Assembly (NCBI RefSeq): GCF_003443875.1
Contig: NZ_CP027482.1
Location: forward strand, 2,480,001-2,544,000
Direction of reading: 5' to 3'
Length of the DNA stretch: 64,000 nt
Source of the DNA: Aeromicrobium sp. A1-2
GTDB lineage: Bacteria; Actinomycetota; Actinomycetes; Propionibacteriales; Nocardioidaceae
Position 1 is the stretch's first letter, and every line of letters starts with the position of its first letter. The notes under the pieces are model-generated. The model was not told the origin of the DNA, ran no database searches, and was given only the letters and a program-made list of their open reading frames with translations. Positions 15,621 to 24,925 of this stretch are shown in pieces. The translations under genes and the position numbers were made by a program.

Positions 15621-17076
15621 CGGGGGCCTCCACAGTTGACTTCGGCTCGGCGTCACGCGCGGCCTGGGCTGACGGGGTGTCGGGCCGCTTGGCCTCCACC
15701 CACCCCTCGATGTTCCTCTGTCCTCCGGCACTGACCGCCAGCGCCCCCGCCGGCACGTCCTCGCGGATCGTCGCGCCAGCGCCCGTGAACGCTCCGTCGC
15801 CGACTGAGACAGGCGCGACGAACGTGTTGTTGGAGCTGGTCTTGGCGTGGCGGCCGATCGTCGAGCGGTGCTTGTTGACGCCGTCATAGTTGGCGAAGAT
15901 TGTGCCAGCGCCGATGTTGGCGCCGTCGCCGATGTCCGCGTCGCCTACGTAGGACAGGTGCGGCACCTTGGCGCCCTCGCCGATCGTCGAGTTCTTGACC
16001 TCGACGAAGGTGCCGATCTTGCCGCCCGTGCCGAGCACGGCGCCGGGGCGCAGGTAGGCATAAGGGCCGACAGTCGTCCCGTCTCCCAGCACGGCATCCG
16101 AGCCGTGCGTGCGCACGACTGTTGCGTCGCGGCCGACCTCGACGTTACGCAGCGTCGTGTCGGGGCCGATCGTCGAGCCGGAGCCGATCACGGTCGCGCC
16201 GAGCAGCTGGGTGCCCGGCAGCAGGGTCACGTCGGGTGCGATCGTGACGGCCGAGTCGATCCAGGTCGTGGCCGGGTCGACGATCGTGACGCCCTCGGAC
16301 ATCCAGTGCTGGGTCAGCCGGTGGTTGAGCTCACGACCAAGCCGTGCGAGCTGCGCCCGATCGTTGACCCCCTCGGTCTGCCACACGTCCTCCAGGACGT
16401 GTGCGCCGACCGGGCGGCCCTCAAGGACCGCCTTGCCGACGATATCGGTCAGGTAGAGCTCGCCCTGAGAGTTGTTGGCCTCCAGGCTCGCCACGGCGTG
16501 GGTCAGGAATTCGGCTTCGACCGCCAGGATTCCGGAGTTGATCTCACAGATCACCCGCTCCTCCTCGGAGGCGTCCTTGTGCTCGCGGATCGCGGTGACT
16601 GATCCGACCGCGTCCCTCACGATGCGGCCATAGCCGGTCGGGTTGTCGACCTCGGCGCTCAGGATCGTGACGGTGCGCCCGGACGCCCGGTGGTCGACCA
16701 GCAGCTCCGAGAGCGTCTGGGCCGACAACAACGGGACGTCACCGTAGGTCACCAGCACCGTGCCGCGGGGCGGTTCGGCGAGTGACTCCAGGGCGACACG
16801 CACGGCATGCCCCGTGCCGTTCCGCTCCTCCTGCACGGCCTGGACGATCGCGGGGTCGTGTGCCGTGATGGCCGCCGACACCTGCTCGCGATCGTGGCCC
16901 ACGACGGCGACCGTCGTCCGCACACCAGCACCTGACACCGCGACGAGCGCGTGCTCGATCATGCTGCGACCGGCGATCTCGTGCAGGACCTTGGCCCGTG
17001 CCGACTTCATCCGGGTGCCCGCTCCTGCTGCCAGCACGATCGCGGTGACGAGAGGTGGATTCGGGTTGCTGCTCAC
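15613..17076 (-). CDS. glmU: bifunctional N-acetylglucosamine-1-P uridyltransferase/GlcN-1-P acetyltransferase
   Basis: GlmU makes UDP-GlcNAc for peptidoglycan. The N-terminal half is a nucleotidyltransferase with AIVLAAGAGTRMKSARAKVLH (about residues 12-32), YGDVPLL and EINSGILAVE. The C-terminal half is a left-handed beta-helix with hexapeptide repeats such as PGAVLGTGGKIGTF, VKNSTIGEGAKVPHLSYVGD and NIGAGTIFANYDGVNKHRS, containing the acetyltransferase His and Lys-binding residues. The 487-residue length is normal. The GTG at 17076 has AAGGAG 5 nt upstream. A tRNA-Gln lies immediately before it, as in mycobacteria. Confidence 0.96.
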   Translation of the reverse strand: MSSNPNPPLVTAIVLAAGAGTRMKSARAKVLHEIAGRSMIEHALVAVSGAGVRTTVAVVGHDREQVSAAITAHDPAIVQAVQEERNGTGHAVRVALESLAEPPRGTVLVTYGDVPLLSAQTLSELLVDHRASGRTVTILSAEVDNPTGYGRIVRDAVGSVTAIREHKDASEEERVICEINSGILAVEAEFLTHAVASLEANNSQGELYLTDIVGKAVLEGRPVGAHVLEDVWQTEGVNDRAQLARLGRELNHRLTQHWMSEGVTIVDPATTWIDSAVTIAPDVTLLPGTQLLGATVIGSGSTIGPDTTLRNVEVGRDATVVRTHGSDAVLGDGTTVGPYAYLRPGAVLGTGGKIGTFVEVKNSTIGEGAKVPHLSYVGDADIGDGANIGAGTIFANYDGVNKHRSTIGRHAKTSSNNTFVAPVSVGDGAFTGAGATIREDVPAGALAVSAGGQRNIEGWVEAKRPDTPSAQAARDAEPKSTVEAPGE

Positions 17077-17106
17077 CGGGCTCCTTCTTCGACGTGGAAC
17101 ATGTGC

Positions 17107-17188
17107 TGGCTCCCCGGGTAGGAGTCGAACCTACGTCGCTAGTCCGCATTCAAAGTGCGGCGGGCCCTGCCGGCAGACCAACCGGGGA
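17107..17188 (-). tRNA. tRNA-Gln(TTG)
   Basis: On the minus strand the acceptor TCCCCGG (17188-17182) pairs with CCGGGGA (17117-17111), followed by discriminator G and an encoded CCA. The anticodon arm is CCGCA-CTTTGAA-TGCGG with anticodon TTG, and the T arm is GTAGG-TTCGACT-CCTAC. The variable region is about 9 nt and two nt separate the D and anticodon stems, slightly longer than the norm. The location upstream of glmU matches the tRNA-Gln seen there in other actinobacteria. Confidence 0.88.
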
Positions 17189-17212
17189 TCGTGAACACGT
17201 GCCAGCGTACCG

Positions 17213-18577
17213 TCACGCAGGCCGTCCGGCAGCGCCCGCCGCACCGCTCCGCTCGAGCTGGGCCGCGAGCGACATGAGCCGAGCGTCGTCACCCGTGCGG
17301 GCGATCAGCTGGACCGCCAACGGGAGTCCGTCGTCGGTGGCTCCGACCGGCATCGAGACGGCCGGCACTCCGGCGTGGTTCCACTGCGCGGTGTACGGAT
17401 AGAACGCGTTCATCGACAGGACCGTCGCGAGTCCACCCTTGCCACGCCAGTGCTCGACCGGGACGGCCGGCCCCGACATGACCGGGGTCAGCAGGACGTC
17501 GACGCCGAGCCGGTCGTGCAAGCCAGCACCGAATGCCACTCCCTGCTGCTTGGCCCACTCGACGGCTCGCCGCCCGAACGGCCGTCCGAGCCGGGCGATC
17601 GCCTTGGTGCGGCGCTCCAGCCGCGAGGGATCATCTGTGCCGTCGGCCCCCTCGCGGATGCCGGCGAGGTAGCGGACGGTCAGCGCCTTGGAGTCCAGCT
17701 TGTAGGGGATCTCGACCTCGACGACTGTGTGGCCGGCGGACCGAAGCGCCTCGGCCGTCGCCTCCACAGCCGCGCGGACCCGGGGATCCAGCGGCAGCGC
17801 CTTGGTCGCGGCGGCGGCGCTGAACGACAGGCCGATGCGCAGCGGCGCCGGGTCAGTGGCGGCTGCCTCGGTCAACGAGGAGCCGAACGTGCCGAACGTG
17901 TCGAGGAACAGGGCGCTGTCCGCGACAGCGGCCACGACACAGCCCTGGGTCGAGAGGTCGTGCCACCCGCCCGAGCTCGGCATCGTGCCCTGCGTCGGCT
18001 TGAAGCCCACCAGACCACAGCACGCGGCCGGGATGCGGATCGAGCCCGCGCCGTCCGAGGCCGTCGCGATGCCGACCGCACCGGCCGCGACGAGCGCCGC
18101 AGAACCGCCCGAGGACCCGCCGGGGGTGTGCCCCAGGTGGCGCGGATTGCGGGTGATGCCGTGCGCGTCGGACTCGGTGAAGCCGAAGATCGCCAGCTCC
18201 GGCAGAGCGGACTTGGCGACGATGATCATGCCGGCCGACCGCATCGCCGCGACGAGATCGGTGTCGCGCTCCACCGGCCGGGACATTGCGTTGCTGCCCT
18301 TGCCCGTGACGGTGCCTGCGATGTCGAGGTCGTCCTTGACCGCGATCGGGATGCCGAGCAGGCGTCCGACCTCGCCGTCGGCACGCCGACGGTCCGCCTC
18401 GTCAGCCGCGGCGAGAGCCTCGTCGGCGTAGACCGCGACGCTCGCGTTGATCGCGAGGTCCGCGACGCGAATCGACTCGAGAGCGGCCTCGGTGAGTTGG
18501 CGCGAGGTCACGGCGCCCGACGCGAGCGCCTTGCCCTGGGTCGTGGGTCCGGCGGCGAGCAGCTCGGTGGGAGTCAT
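17213..18577 (-). CDS. amidase signature family protein
   Basis: The 454-residue enzyme has the amidase-signature Ser-cisSer-Lys triad. The Lys is in GIPIAVKDDLD (about residue 81), the Ser-rich block is TPGGSSGGSAALVAAGAVGIATASDGAGSIRIPA, here shown only for its GGSSGGS and GSIRIPA parts, and the GFKPTQG block follows. These enzymes hydrolyse amides or aryl-acyl amides in the cytoplasm; the substrate cannot be told from sequence. A GatA role is unlikely because no gatB or gatC lies nearby. The ATG at 18577 is chosen; the open frame extends upstream but into the divergent MarR promoter. It shares that promoter with a MarR regulator, which may control it. Confidence 0.85.
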   Translation of the reverse strand: MTPTELLAAGPTTQGKALASGAVTSRQLTEAALESIRVADLAINASVAVYADEALAAADEADRRRADGEVGRLLGIPIAVKDDLDIAGTVTGKGSNAMSRPVERDTDLVAAMRSAGMIIVAKSALPELAIFGFTESDAHGITRNPRHLGHTPGGSSGGSAALVAAGAVGIATASDGAGSIRIPAACCGLVGFKPTQGTMPSSGGWHDLSTQGCVVAAVADSALFLDTFGTFGSSLTEAAATDPAPLRIGLSFSAAAATKALPLDPRVRAAVEATAEALRSAGHTVVEVEIPYKLDSKALTVRYLAGIREGADGTDDPSRLERRTKAIARLGRPFGRRAVEWAKQQGVAFGAGLHDRLGVDVLLTPVMSGPAVPVEHWRGKGGLATVLSMNAFYPYTAQWNHAGVPAVSMPVGATDDGLPLAVQLIARTGDDARLMSLAAQLERSGAAGAAGRPA

Positions 18578-18608
18578 GTCGTGAGCGTACGACCAAACAA
18601 TCTCGACA

Positions 18609-18621
18609 TCAAGAATCTTGA
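18609..18621. promoter_or_regulatory. perfect inverted repeat, probable MarR operator
   Basis: TCAAGA-A-TCTTGA is a perfect 6-1-6 inverted repeat in the 60-bp gap between the divergent amidase and MarR genes. A partial copy (TCTCGACATCAAGA, 18601-18614) overlaps it. AT-richer palindromes of this size are typical MarR-family sites, so autorepression and control of the amidase are likely. Confidence 0.65.
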
Positions 18622-18637
18622 CGCCTACCATGGGGCT

Positions 18638-19126
18638 GTGGAAGATGATGTCGATCGACTGATCGCGGCATGGCAGCGGGAGCGTCCGGACATGGACGTC
18701 TCCCCCATGCACGTCCTGAGCCGCGTCACCCGGCTCGCGCTCCACCTCGACCGAGCCCGCAAGCAGGCCTTCGCCGCTCACGACCTCGAGCCGTCCGAGT
18801 TCGACGTCCTGTCAGCGTTGCGCCGCTCCGGCAAGCCTTACCAGCTGTCTCCGGGCCAATTGGTCCAGGAGACGCTCGTCACCAGCGGGACCATGACCAA
18901 CCGGGTGGATCGACTCGTTGGCAAGGGCCTGGTCCAACGACTTCCCGACCCCGCGGACCGCCGCGGCGTCCAGGTCCGGCTGACCGGGCCCGGTCGGATC
19001 GCGGTCGACGGAGCGCTGGACGCGCTCCTCTCCCACGAGCAGCAGTTGTTGTCCGGCCTGGCGAGCGAGGACGCGGCATCGCTTGCGGATTCGCTCCGCG
19101 CCTTGTCCCGCCCGTTCGACCACTGA
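18638..19126 (+). CDS. MarR-family transcriptional regulator
   Basis: The 162-residue protein has the MarR winged-helix layout: dimer helix (SPMHVLSRVTRLALHLDRA), DNA-binding helices (SEFDVLSALRRSG, LSPGQLVQETLVTSGTMTNRVDRL) and the wing DPADRRGVQVRLT with the conserved Asp-Arg-Arg. It starts at GTG 18638; the open frame continues far upstream, but that portion is antisense to the amidase. It is probably a ligand-responsive repressor acting at the adjacent palindrome on itself and the amidase. Confidence 0.88.
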   Translation: MEDDVDRLIAAWQRERPDMDVSPMHVLSRVTRLALHLDRARKQAFAAHDLEPSEFDVLSALRRSGKPYQLSPGQLVQETLVTSGTMTNRVDRLVGKGLVQRLPDPADRRGVQVRLTGPGRIAVDGALDALLSHEQQLLSGLASEDAASLADSLRALSRPFDH

Positions 19127-19215
19127 ACGCCCGAGCCCGTCGGCAGTCGTGCCGTCGGACGTCCGTAGGGCGGTGCGTGGTCGGCCGGGTGGTCGAGGCC
19201 ACCTAGACTTCTGCG

Positions 19216-21000
19216 GTGGCACATCTACTTGGCGTCGAGTCTCTCGCGCTCGACTTCCCGACCAAAACCGTCTTCGAATCCGTGACGATCGGCATCGACG
19301 AGGGTGACCGGATCGGCATCGTCGGTCGCAACGGCGACGGCAAGTCGACCCTGTTGCGCATCCTTGCCGGACGCATGGAGCCGGACTCCGGCCGCGTCAC
19401 GACCCGCGGTGGAGTCCACATCGGGATGCTCGACCAGACCGACACGCTCGACCAGACGCAGTCCGTCGGCCACGCGATCGTGGGCGACATGGAGGACTAC
19501 GAGTGGGCCGGTGACGCCAAGATCCGCGACGTCATCGCCGGACTGGTCTCCGACATCGCGTGGGACGCCACGATCGGCAACCTCAGTGGTGGCCAACGCC
19601 GCAGGGTCGCCCTCGCCGCGCTGCTCGTCGGCGACGACGACGTCCTGTTCCTCGACGAGCCGACCAACCACCTGGACGTCGAGGGCATCACCTGGCTCGC
19701 CGGGCACCTGCGCACCCGCTGGTCGCCCAACGCCGGCGGACTGCTGGTCGTGACTCACGACCGGTGGTTCCTCGACGAGGTGTGCAATGCGACCTGGGAG
19801 GTCCACGACGGCATCGTCGAGCCGTTCGAGGGCGGATACGCGGCGTACATCCTGCAGCGGGTCGAGCGCGACCGGCACGCCTCGGCGACCGAGTCCAAGC
19901 GTCAGAACCTGATGCGCAAGGAGCTGGCCTGGCTGCGGCGCGGGGCCCCCGCCCGCACGTCCAAGCCGAAGTTCCGCATCGACGCGGCCAACGAGCTGAT
20001 CGAGAACGAGCCGCCGCCGCGCGACCCGATCGAGCTCAAGCAGATGGCGACGTCACGGCTGGGCAAGGATGTCGTCGACATCCTCGACGTCAGCGTCTCG
20101 TACGACCACGAGGTGCTCCGGCACGTCGAGTGGCGGATCGGACCGGGTGAGCGCACCGGAATCCTCGGCGCCAACGGGGGCGGCAAGTCGACCCTGCTGG
20201 GTCTGGTGACCGGCAAGGTCGAGCCGACCAGCGGGCGGGTCAAGCGCGGCAAGACCGTCAAGGTCGTGACGCTGACTCAGGAGCTCGACGAGCTCAAGGA
20301 CGTCGGTTCCGACCGGGTCAGCGACGTCGTGGGACGCCAGCGCACCGCGTACGTGTCCGGCGGCAAGGAGATGACGCCGAGCCAGCTGCTCGAACGTCTC
20401 GGCTTCTCCAGCGAGCAGATGGCCACCCCCGTCCGCGATCTGTCGGGTGGCCAGAAGCGCCGCCTGCAGCTGTTGCTGATCCTGCTCGACGAGCCCAACG
20501 TCCTGGTGCTCGACGAGCCGACCAACGACCTGGACACCGACATGCTCGCCGCGATGGAGGACCTGCTCGATTCCTGGCCCGGCACGCTGCTCGTGGTGTC
20601 GCACGACCGCTACCTGCTCGAGCGCATCACCGACCAGCAGTACGCACTGCTCGACGGCCACCTACGCCACCTCCCCGGCGGCGTCGACCAGTACCTGCGC
20701 CTGCGCAAGGAGCAGGACACCCCGGCTGCCTCCAACCCGTCGACCGCCGGCCACACCGCCACGGTGTCCAAGCTGTCGAGCGCCGAGCTCCGCAACACCA
20801 AGAAGGAGATCGCCTCGATCGACCGCAAGATGGAAAAGTTGTCGGCACGCATCGACGCGCTGCACGTCGAGATGGCGCAGCACGATCCCACCGATGGTTC
20901 GGGGCTGTCGGAGCTGACCAAGTCGGTGCAGGAGCTCGAGGCCAAGGTCGCCGAGCACGAGACCCGCTGGATCGAGCTCAGCGAGCTCGTCGACGCCTGA
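19216..21000 (+). CDS. ABC-F family ATPase (Uup-like)
   Basis: The 594-residue soluble protein has two ABC cassettes and no membrane domain, as in ABC-F ribosome-associated factors. Cassette 1 has Walker A GRNGDGKST (residues 37-45), LSGGQRRRV and LFLDEPTNHLD. Cassette 2 has GANGGGKST, LSGGQKRRLQ and LVLDEPTNDLD. The linker between them is long and basic (the P-site tRNA interaction motif region), and the C-terminus is a charged coiled coil (KKEIASIDRKMEKLSARIDAL) as in Uup. The family typically assists translation or stalled ribosomes; some members protect against antibiotics, but nothing here shows resistance. The GTG start at 19216 follows a short gap after the MarR gene. Confidence 0.9.
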   Translation: MAHLLGVESLALDFPTKTVFESVTIGIDEGDRIGIVGRNGDGKSTLLRILAGRMEPDSGRVTTRGGVHIGMLDQTDTLDQTQSVGHAIVGDMEDYEWAGDAKIRDVIAGLVSDIAWDATIGNLSGGQRRRVALAALLVGDDDVLFLDEPTNHLDVEGITWLAGHLRTRWSPNAGGLLVVTHDRWFLDEVCNATWEVHDGIVEPFEGGYAAYILQRVERDRHASATESKRQNLMRKELAWLRRGAPARTSKPKFRIDAANELIENEPPPRDPIELKQMATSRLGKDVVDILDVSVSYDHEVLRHVEWRIGPGERTGILGANGGGKSTLLGLVTGKVEPTSGRVKRGKTVKVVTLTQELDELKDVGSDRVSDVVGRQRTAYVSGGKEMTPSQLLERLGFSSEQMATPVRDLSGGQKRRLQLLLILLDEPNVLVLDEPTNDLDTDMLAAMEDLLDSWPGTLLVVSHDRYLLERITDQQYALLDGHLRHLPGGVDQYLRLRKEQDTPAASNPSTAGHTATVSKLSSAELRNTKKEIASIDRKMEKLSARIDALHVEMAQHDPTDGSGLSELTKSVQELEAKVAEHETRWIELSELVDA

Positions 21001-21006
21001 CCCCGG

Positions 21007-21924
21007 TCAGATCATGCGGGCGCCGGTGACGGGCCCGTGGGACTGCACGACGTCGGCGCACCCGGAGGCGCTGCCCAGCGCGAACGCGATGTCGAGGCTG
21101 TGCTGCTCGTCCGAGGCCAGGAACAGCGCCGTGGGTCCGGACCCGGACAGGATCGCGCCGAGCGCGCCGGCCTCGATGCCGATCTCCAGGGTGTCCTGGA
21201 GCTCCGGACGCAACGACAGGGCAGCCTCGGTCAGGTCATTGGACAGTGCGCTGCCCAGGGCCTCGGCGTCCCCGGCACGCAGTGCGGCCAGCAGCGCGTC
21301 GGGCACGACCGGGTCGGGCACACCCGACCGCTCGTTGATCCGGTCGAACTCGGCGAAGACTGCCTTGGTCGACAGTCCTTCGTGCGCCATCGCGAAGACC
21401 CAGTGGTACGACCCACGCGCCAGCACCGGACTGATCGTCTCGCCGCGGCCCCCGCCGATCGCATTGCCACCGTGCAGCAGGAACGGCACGTCGCTGCCCA
21501 GGCGCGCCGCCAGCGGCTCGAGCTCGGCACGGGACAGTCCGGTGCCCCATACCTCGTTGCAGGCCACCAGCGCGGCAGCAGCGTCGGCGGAGCCTCCTGC
21601 CATGCCCCCGGCCACGGGGATGACCTTGCGGATCGCCAGATCGACTCCCCCGGTCGTCCCGGTGACCTCACGGAGCAGTCGGGCCGCCCGGACGGCCAGA
21701 TTGTCATCGTCCTCGGGTACGAATGCAGCCTCGGAGCGCACGTCCAGCTCGCTGTGCACCGCGACGACGATGCGGTCGTCGTCGCGCGCTGTTGCCCGCA
21801 CCTCGTCATGCAGGTCGACGGCCTGATAGACCGTCGCGAGCGGGTGATATCCGTCCGTACGGACCGGGCCGACACCGAGGCAGAGATTGATCTTGGCGGG
21901 GACTCTGACGGCAGCGGTGCTCAC
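21007..21924 (-). CDS. ispE: 4-diphosphocytidyl-2-C-methyl-D-erythritol kinase
   Basis: IspE phosphorylates CDP-methylerythritol in the non-mevalonate isoprenoid pathway. The 305-residue GHMP kinase has the N-terminal VRVPAKINLCLGVGPVRTDGYH, the ATP-binding loop PVAGGMAGGSADAAAALVA, and the C-terminal ILSGSGPTALFLA motif. It starts at GTG 21924, downstream of rsmA on the same strand, the common actinobacterial rpf-rsmA-ispE order. It converges on the ABC-F gene with 6 nt between stops. Confidence 0.95.
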   Translation of the reverse strand: MSTAAVRVPAKINLCLGVGPVRTDGYHPLATVYQAVDLHDEVRATARDDDRIVVAVHSELDVRSEAAFVPEDDDNLAVRAARLLREVTGTTGGVDLAIRKVIPVAGGMAGGSADAAAALVACNEVWGTGLSRAELEPLAARLGSDVPFLLHGGNAIGGGRGETISPVLARGSYHWVFAMAHEGLSTKAVFAEFDRINERSGVPDPVVPDALLAALRAGDAEALGSALSNDLTEAALSLRPELQDTLEIGIEAGALGAILSGSGPTALFLASDEQHSLDIAFALGSASGCADVVQSHGPVTGARMI

Positions 21925-21994
21925 GCGTTCAACCTAGTGGCAGCCGCGTGACGCTCGTGGCAACCCCTGCAGAATTGGCGACTAGGTCGACGGC

Positions 21995-22894
21995 TCAGAC
22001 CGGCGTGAGGAACTGGCCCAGGCGGAAGAACTCCTCGACCCCCAGCTGCTCCCCACGTGCCTGCGGCGAGATGCCGGCTGCCACGAGGGCCGCCTCGGCG
22101 GCAGGTCCAGAGCCCGCGAGCTCGGACAGCGCCGCCCGCATGGTCTTGCGACGCTGCGCGAAGGCGGCGTCGACGACTGCGAACGTCCGCAACCGCTGCT
22201 CCTCGTCGCCCGGCGCCTCGCGACGGGTCCACGCGACCAGAGCCGACTCGACATTGGGCATCGGCCAGAACACGTTGCGACCTATCGAGCCCGCCAGCTT
22301 GACCTCGGCGTACCAGGCAGCCTTGACGCTCGGAACGCCGTAGGTCTTGGAGCCCGGTCCGGCTGCGAGCCGGTGTGCGACCTCGGCCTGGACCATCACG
22401 AGGCCGGTCTCGATCGACGGGAACCGCTCGAGGAACGTCAACAGCACCGGGACCGAGACGTTGTAGGGCAGATTGGCCACGAGCGCCGTCGGCGCCGGAC
22501 CCGGCAGTGATGTCACCTTCATTGCGTCCGAGATGACCAGGTCGAAGTGTGCGGCCTGGTCAGGGGCGTACTCCGCGATCGTCGACGGGAGCTGCTGCGC
22601 GAGCACCTCGTCGATCTCCACCGCGGTGACGTGCGCAGCGACCTCGAGCAGGCCCAGCGTCAGTGAGCCGAGGCCCGGGCCGATCTCGACGACGACGTCA
22701 TCGGCGCCGATCCCGGACGTACGCACGATGCGCCGCACGGTGTTGGCGTCGATGACGAAGTTCTGCCCGCGCTGCTTGGTCGGACGGATGCCGCACGACT
22801 CGGCCAGGCGTCGGACATCAGCGGCTCCGAGCAGCCGGCCTGGCTTCGGAGGGGTCGAGTGTGTCAGTTGAACCTCGCGTGAGCACAGCCCCAC
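21995..22894 (-). CDS. rsmA: 16S rRNA (adenine1518/1519-N6)-dimethyltransferase
   Basis: RsmA (KsgA) dimethylates two adjacent adenines in helix 45 of 16S rRNA. The 299-residue protein shows [15 protein letters not shown], the SAM-binding [17 protein letters not shown], the acidic AVEIDEVLA, the catalytic NLPYNVSVP, and [13 protein letters not shown] near the C-terminus. The GTG at 22894 overlaps the rpf stop by about 30 nt; a slightly shorter start cannot be excluded because the region after it lacks other ATG/GTG codons before the conserved core. Confidence 0.93.
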   Translation of the reverse strand: MGLCSREVQLTHSTPPKPGRLLGAADVRRLAESCGIRPTKQRGQNFVIDANTVRRIVRTSGIGADDVVVEIGPGLGSLTLGLLEVAAHVTAVEIDEVLAQQLPSTIAEYAPDQAAHFDLVISDAMKVTSLPGPAPTALVANLPYNVSVPVLLTFLERFPSIETGLVMVQAEVAHRLAAGPGSKTYGVPSVKAAWYAEVKLAGSIGRNVFWPMPNVESALVAWTRREAPGDEEQRLRTFAVVDAAFAQRRKTMRAALSELAGSGPAAEAALVAAGISPQARGEQLGVEEFFRLGQFLTPV

Positions 22895-23997
22895 TGGCCC
22901 CAGCCCGAGCGGGCCTGGAGGATCTTGGCGTACTTGATCTGGGTCTCACGGCTGTGCTGGTGCGGCAGACCGGGCCCGCCGACGCTGCGCCACGTCGCGG
23001 CGCTGAACTGCAGTCCGCCGTAGTAGCCGTTGCCGGTGTTGATGGACCAGTTGCCGCCGGACTCACACTTGGCGATCTTGTCCCAGACGCTGCCCGACGC
23101 CACGCTGGGGGCTGTCTTGGTGCCGTGCTTCTCGATCTGGGGACGCGGGTCGGACAGCGAGCGCGAGACCAGCACGATGCGCTCCCGGACCTTGCCGTCG
23201 GCGTAGACCAGCGTGACCTTCTCGGACTTCTCGCCGGGCTTGCCCTCCTGCACGACGGTCTTCACGCCCTTCACAGCCTCGGGGTCCTTCTGGACCTTGA
23301 GGCTGTACTTGACCGGAACGGTCTCGGTCTTGGTGACCTTCTTGATGCGGACGACGCGGACATCGGCGTCGGGCTTGACGTACGCATCCTTGCCGGGCTT
23401 GACCTCGTCATCGGCGCCCATGCTGATGTCGGCGGCCTTCAGCACGCCTGCGACGGTCGGCGCGGCCGATGTCACGGTCTTCTTCTCGCCATCGGCGATG
23501 ACGGTCAGCGACTTGGAGCTGCTGACCACGAGGTCCATGCCCTTGCGGGGGACGACGGATCCGCGCTTGGCCGAGACATACGCATCCTTGGCCGGCTCGA
23601 CACCGAGGGTGTCGAATGCGTCCGCGACGGTCCGGTCGTAGACCGTGTGCTCGGTGACGGTGCCGTCGACGGCGAGGGTCACAGGCTTGGCGTACGACAC
23701 CGTGATGACGTCACCGTCGGACAGCGCGGCGGATGCGGGCTTGCTGAGCCGGTCTCCGGTGCGGACCGTGACGTCCTTGGCGGCCAGCACGTCGGAGACG
23801 TTGTCGCCGAACGTGCGGATCTTGTCGCTCTTGCCGTCGACCGTCAGGGTCACGGTGTGGCTCATGGCGCCGTAGGCGGCGGTACCTCCAGCGACGGTCA
23901 GGACGATCGCGAGGTTGAGAGCTATCAGCGGCAACGACTTACGGTTGCGGCGCTTTTCGGAGATGGGCGAGGTGTTTTCGGTTGCAGCTGACGGCAT
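22864..23997 (-). CDS. rpfB: resuscitation-promoting factor, RpfB type
   Basis: The secreted muralytic protein helps dormant actinobacteria regrow. The 377-residue protein has a membrane anchor or signal (about residues 23-46), three DUF348 repeats (each with the TVDGK/AVDGT-type opening), and a G5 domain (about residues 220-298). The C-terminal Rpf lysozyme-like domain reads [13 protein letters not shown] with the catalytic Glu after Cys, then [13 protein letters not shown] and a terminal Cys. The start at 23997 is chosen for its AAGGA 5 nt upstream; an upstream in-frame ATG near 24042 is possible. No c-di-AMP riboswitch fits in the 61-nt gap after tatD. Confidence 0.92.
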   Translation of the reverse strand: MPSAATENTSPISEKRRNRKSLPLIALNLAIVLTVAGGTAAYGAMSHTVTLTVDGKSDKIRTFGDNVSDVLAAKDVTVRTGDRLSKPASAALSDGDVITVSYAKPVTLAVDGTVTEHTVYDRTVADAFDTLGVEPAKDAYVSAKRGSVVPRKGMDLVVSSSKSLTVIADGEKKTVTSAAPTVAGVLKAADISMGADDEVKPGKDAYVKPDADVRVVRIKKVTKTETVPVKYSLKVQKDPEAVKGVKTVVQEGKPGEKSEKVTLVYADGKVRERIVLVSRSLSDPRPQIEKHGTKTAPSVASGSVWDKIAKCESGGNWSINTGNGYYGGLQFSAATWRSVGGPGLPHQHSRETQIKYAKILQARSGWGQWGCAHARFN

Positions 23998-24058
23998 AGA
24001 GTTCCTTGGCAGTCGGTGACGGGGCCGACTTTCAACCATAACGACGCCCTTTCCTAGG

Positions 24059-24925
24059 TCAAATCCTCTGCGGCCAGGCGCCTCCGAAGGCACGATCGGT
24101 GTTGGCATCGATCATCTGGCACAACTCGTCAACCGTTTTGCCTGCAATTCCAGCCATGAATCGCACCGTGAGCGGGATCAGAAATGAAGCATTGGGCTGC
24201 CCACGATGCGGAACGGGTGTGAGGAACGGCGCATCGGTCTCGACAAGGATACGGTCCGCGGGAGTCACTTGGAGTGCTTCGCGCAGGTTCTCAGCGTTCT
24301 TGAAGGTAACGGTGCCAGCGAACGAGAGATATGCGCCGCGGTCCACGCACTCGCGGGCGAACGCCGCGTCTCCGGAGAAGCAGTGCATCACGGTGCGCTC
24401 CGGGACTCCCTCGTCGTCGAGCACCGCCAGGACGTCGTCGTGAGCGTCGCGGTCGTGGATCACCAGGGTGCGGTCGTGCCGCTTGGCCATCTGGATGTGT
24501 GCGCGGAACGAAGCGTGCTGGGCCTCCCGGCCGCCCTCGCCGGTGCGGAAGTAGTCGAGGCCCGTCTCGCCCACCGCCCGCACGTGCGGAGACTGTGCCA
24601 GGGCGTCTATCTCGGCCAGCGTCTCGCCGAGCCGACCCTGCTCGGCCAGGCCGGGGGCCTCATTGGGGTGCAGTGCGACGGCCGCGACCACCGAGTCGTA
24701 CGCCGCTGCGGTCTCCACGGCCCAGCGGGAGCCCTCCAGGTCGCAGCCGACCTGGACGATGCGGGTCACCCCGACCGCGGCAGCCCGATCGAGTGCCTCG
24801 TCGACCGGGATCAGCAGGCCCCCCTCGACGCCCTTGGCGTACGCGCGGTGGTCGAGGTGGCAGTGGTTGTCCACGACCGGGGAGGGCAGCGCCTCCGGTG
24901 TGGCAGGCCAACCGTCGGTGACCAT
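24059..24925 (-). CDS. tatD: TatD-family metal-dependent DNase/hydrolase
   Basis: The 288-residue TIM-barrel metallohydrolase carries the family motifs DNHCHLDH, GETGLDYFR, IHDRDAHDD, HCFSGD and VETDAPFLTP, covering the metal-binding His, Glu and Asp residues. TatD proteins have 3'-5' exonuclease activity linked to DNA repair. The start at 24925 is used because its ATG overlaps the metG stop as TGATG, which implies coupling; the longer frame runs inside metG. The metG-tatD-rpf-rsmA-ispE order is conserved in actinobacteria. Confidence 0.93.
   Translation of the reverse strand: MVTDGWPATPEALPSPVVDNHCHLDHRAYAKGVEGGLLIPVDEALDRAAAVGVTRIVQVGCDLEGSRWAVETAAAYDSVVAAVALHPNEAPGLAEQGRLGETLAEIDALAQSPHVRAVGETGLDYFRTGEGGREAQHASFRAHIQMAKRHDRTLVIHDRDAHDDVLAVLDDEGVPERTVMHCFSGDAAFARECVDRGAYLSFAGTVTFKNAENLREALQVTPADRILVETDAPFLTPVPHRGQPNASFLIPLTVRFMAGIAGKTVDELCQMIDANTDRAFGGAWPQRI

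Noticed and set aside
23998-24058. c-di-AMP (ydaO) riboswitch upstream of rpfB
   Set aside because: Some actinobacterial rpf genes have one, but only 61 nt separate tatD and rpfB here, too short for the aptamer.
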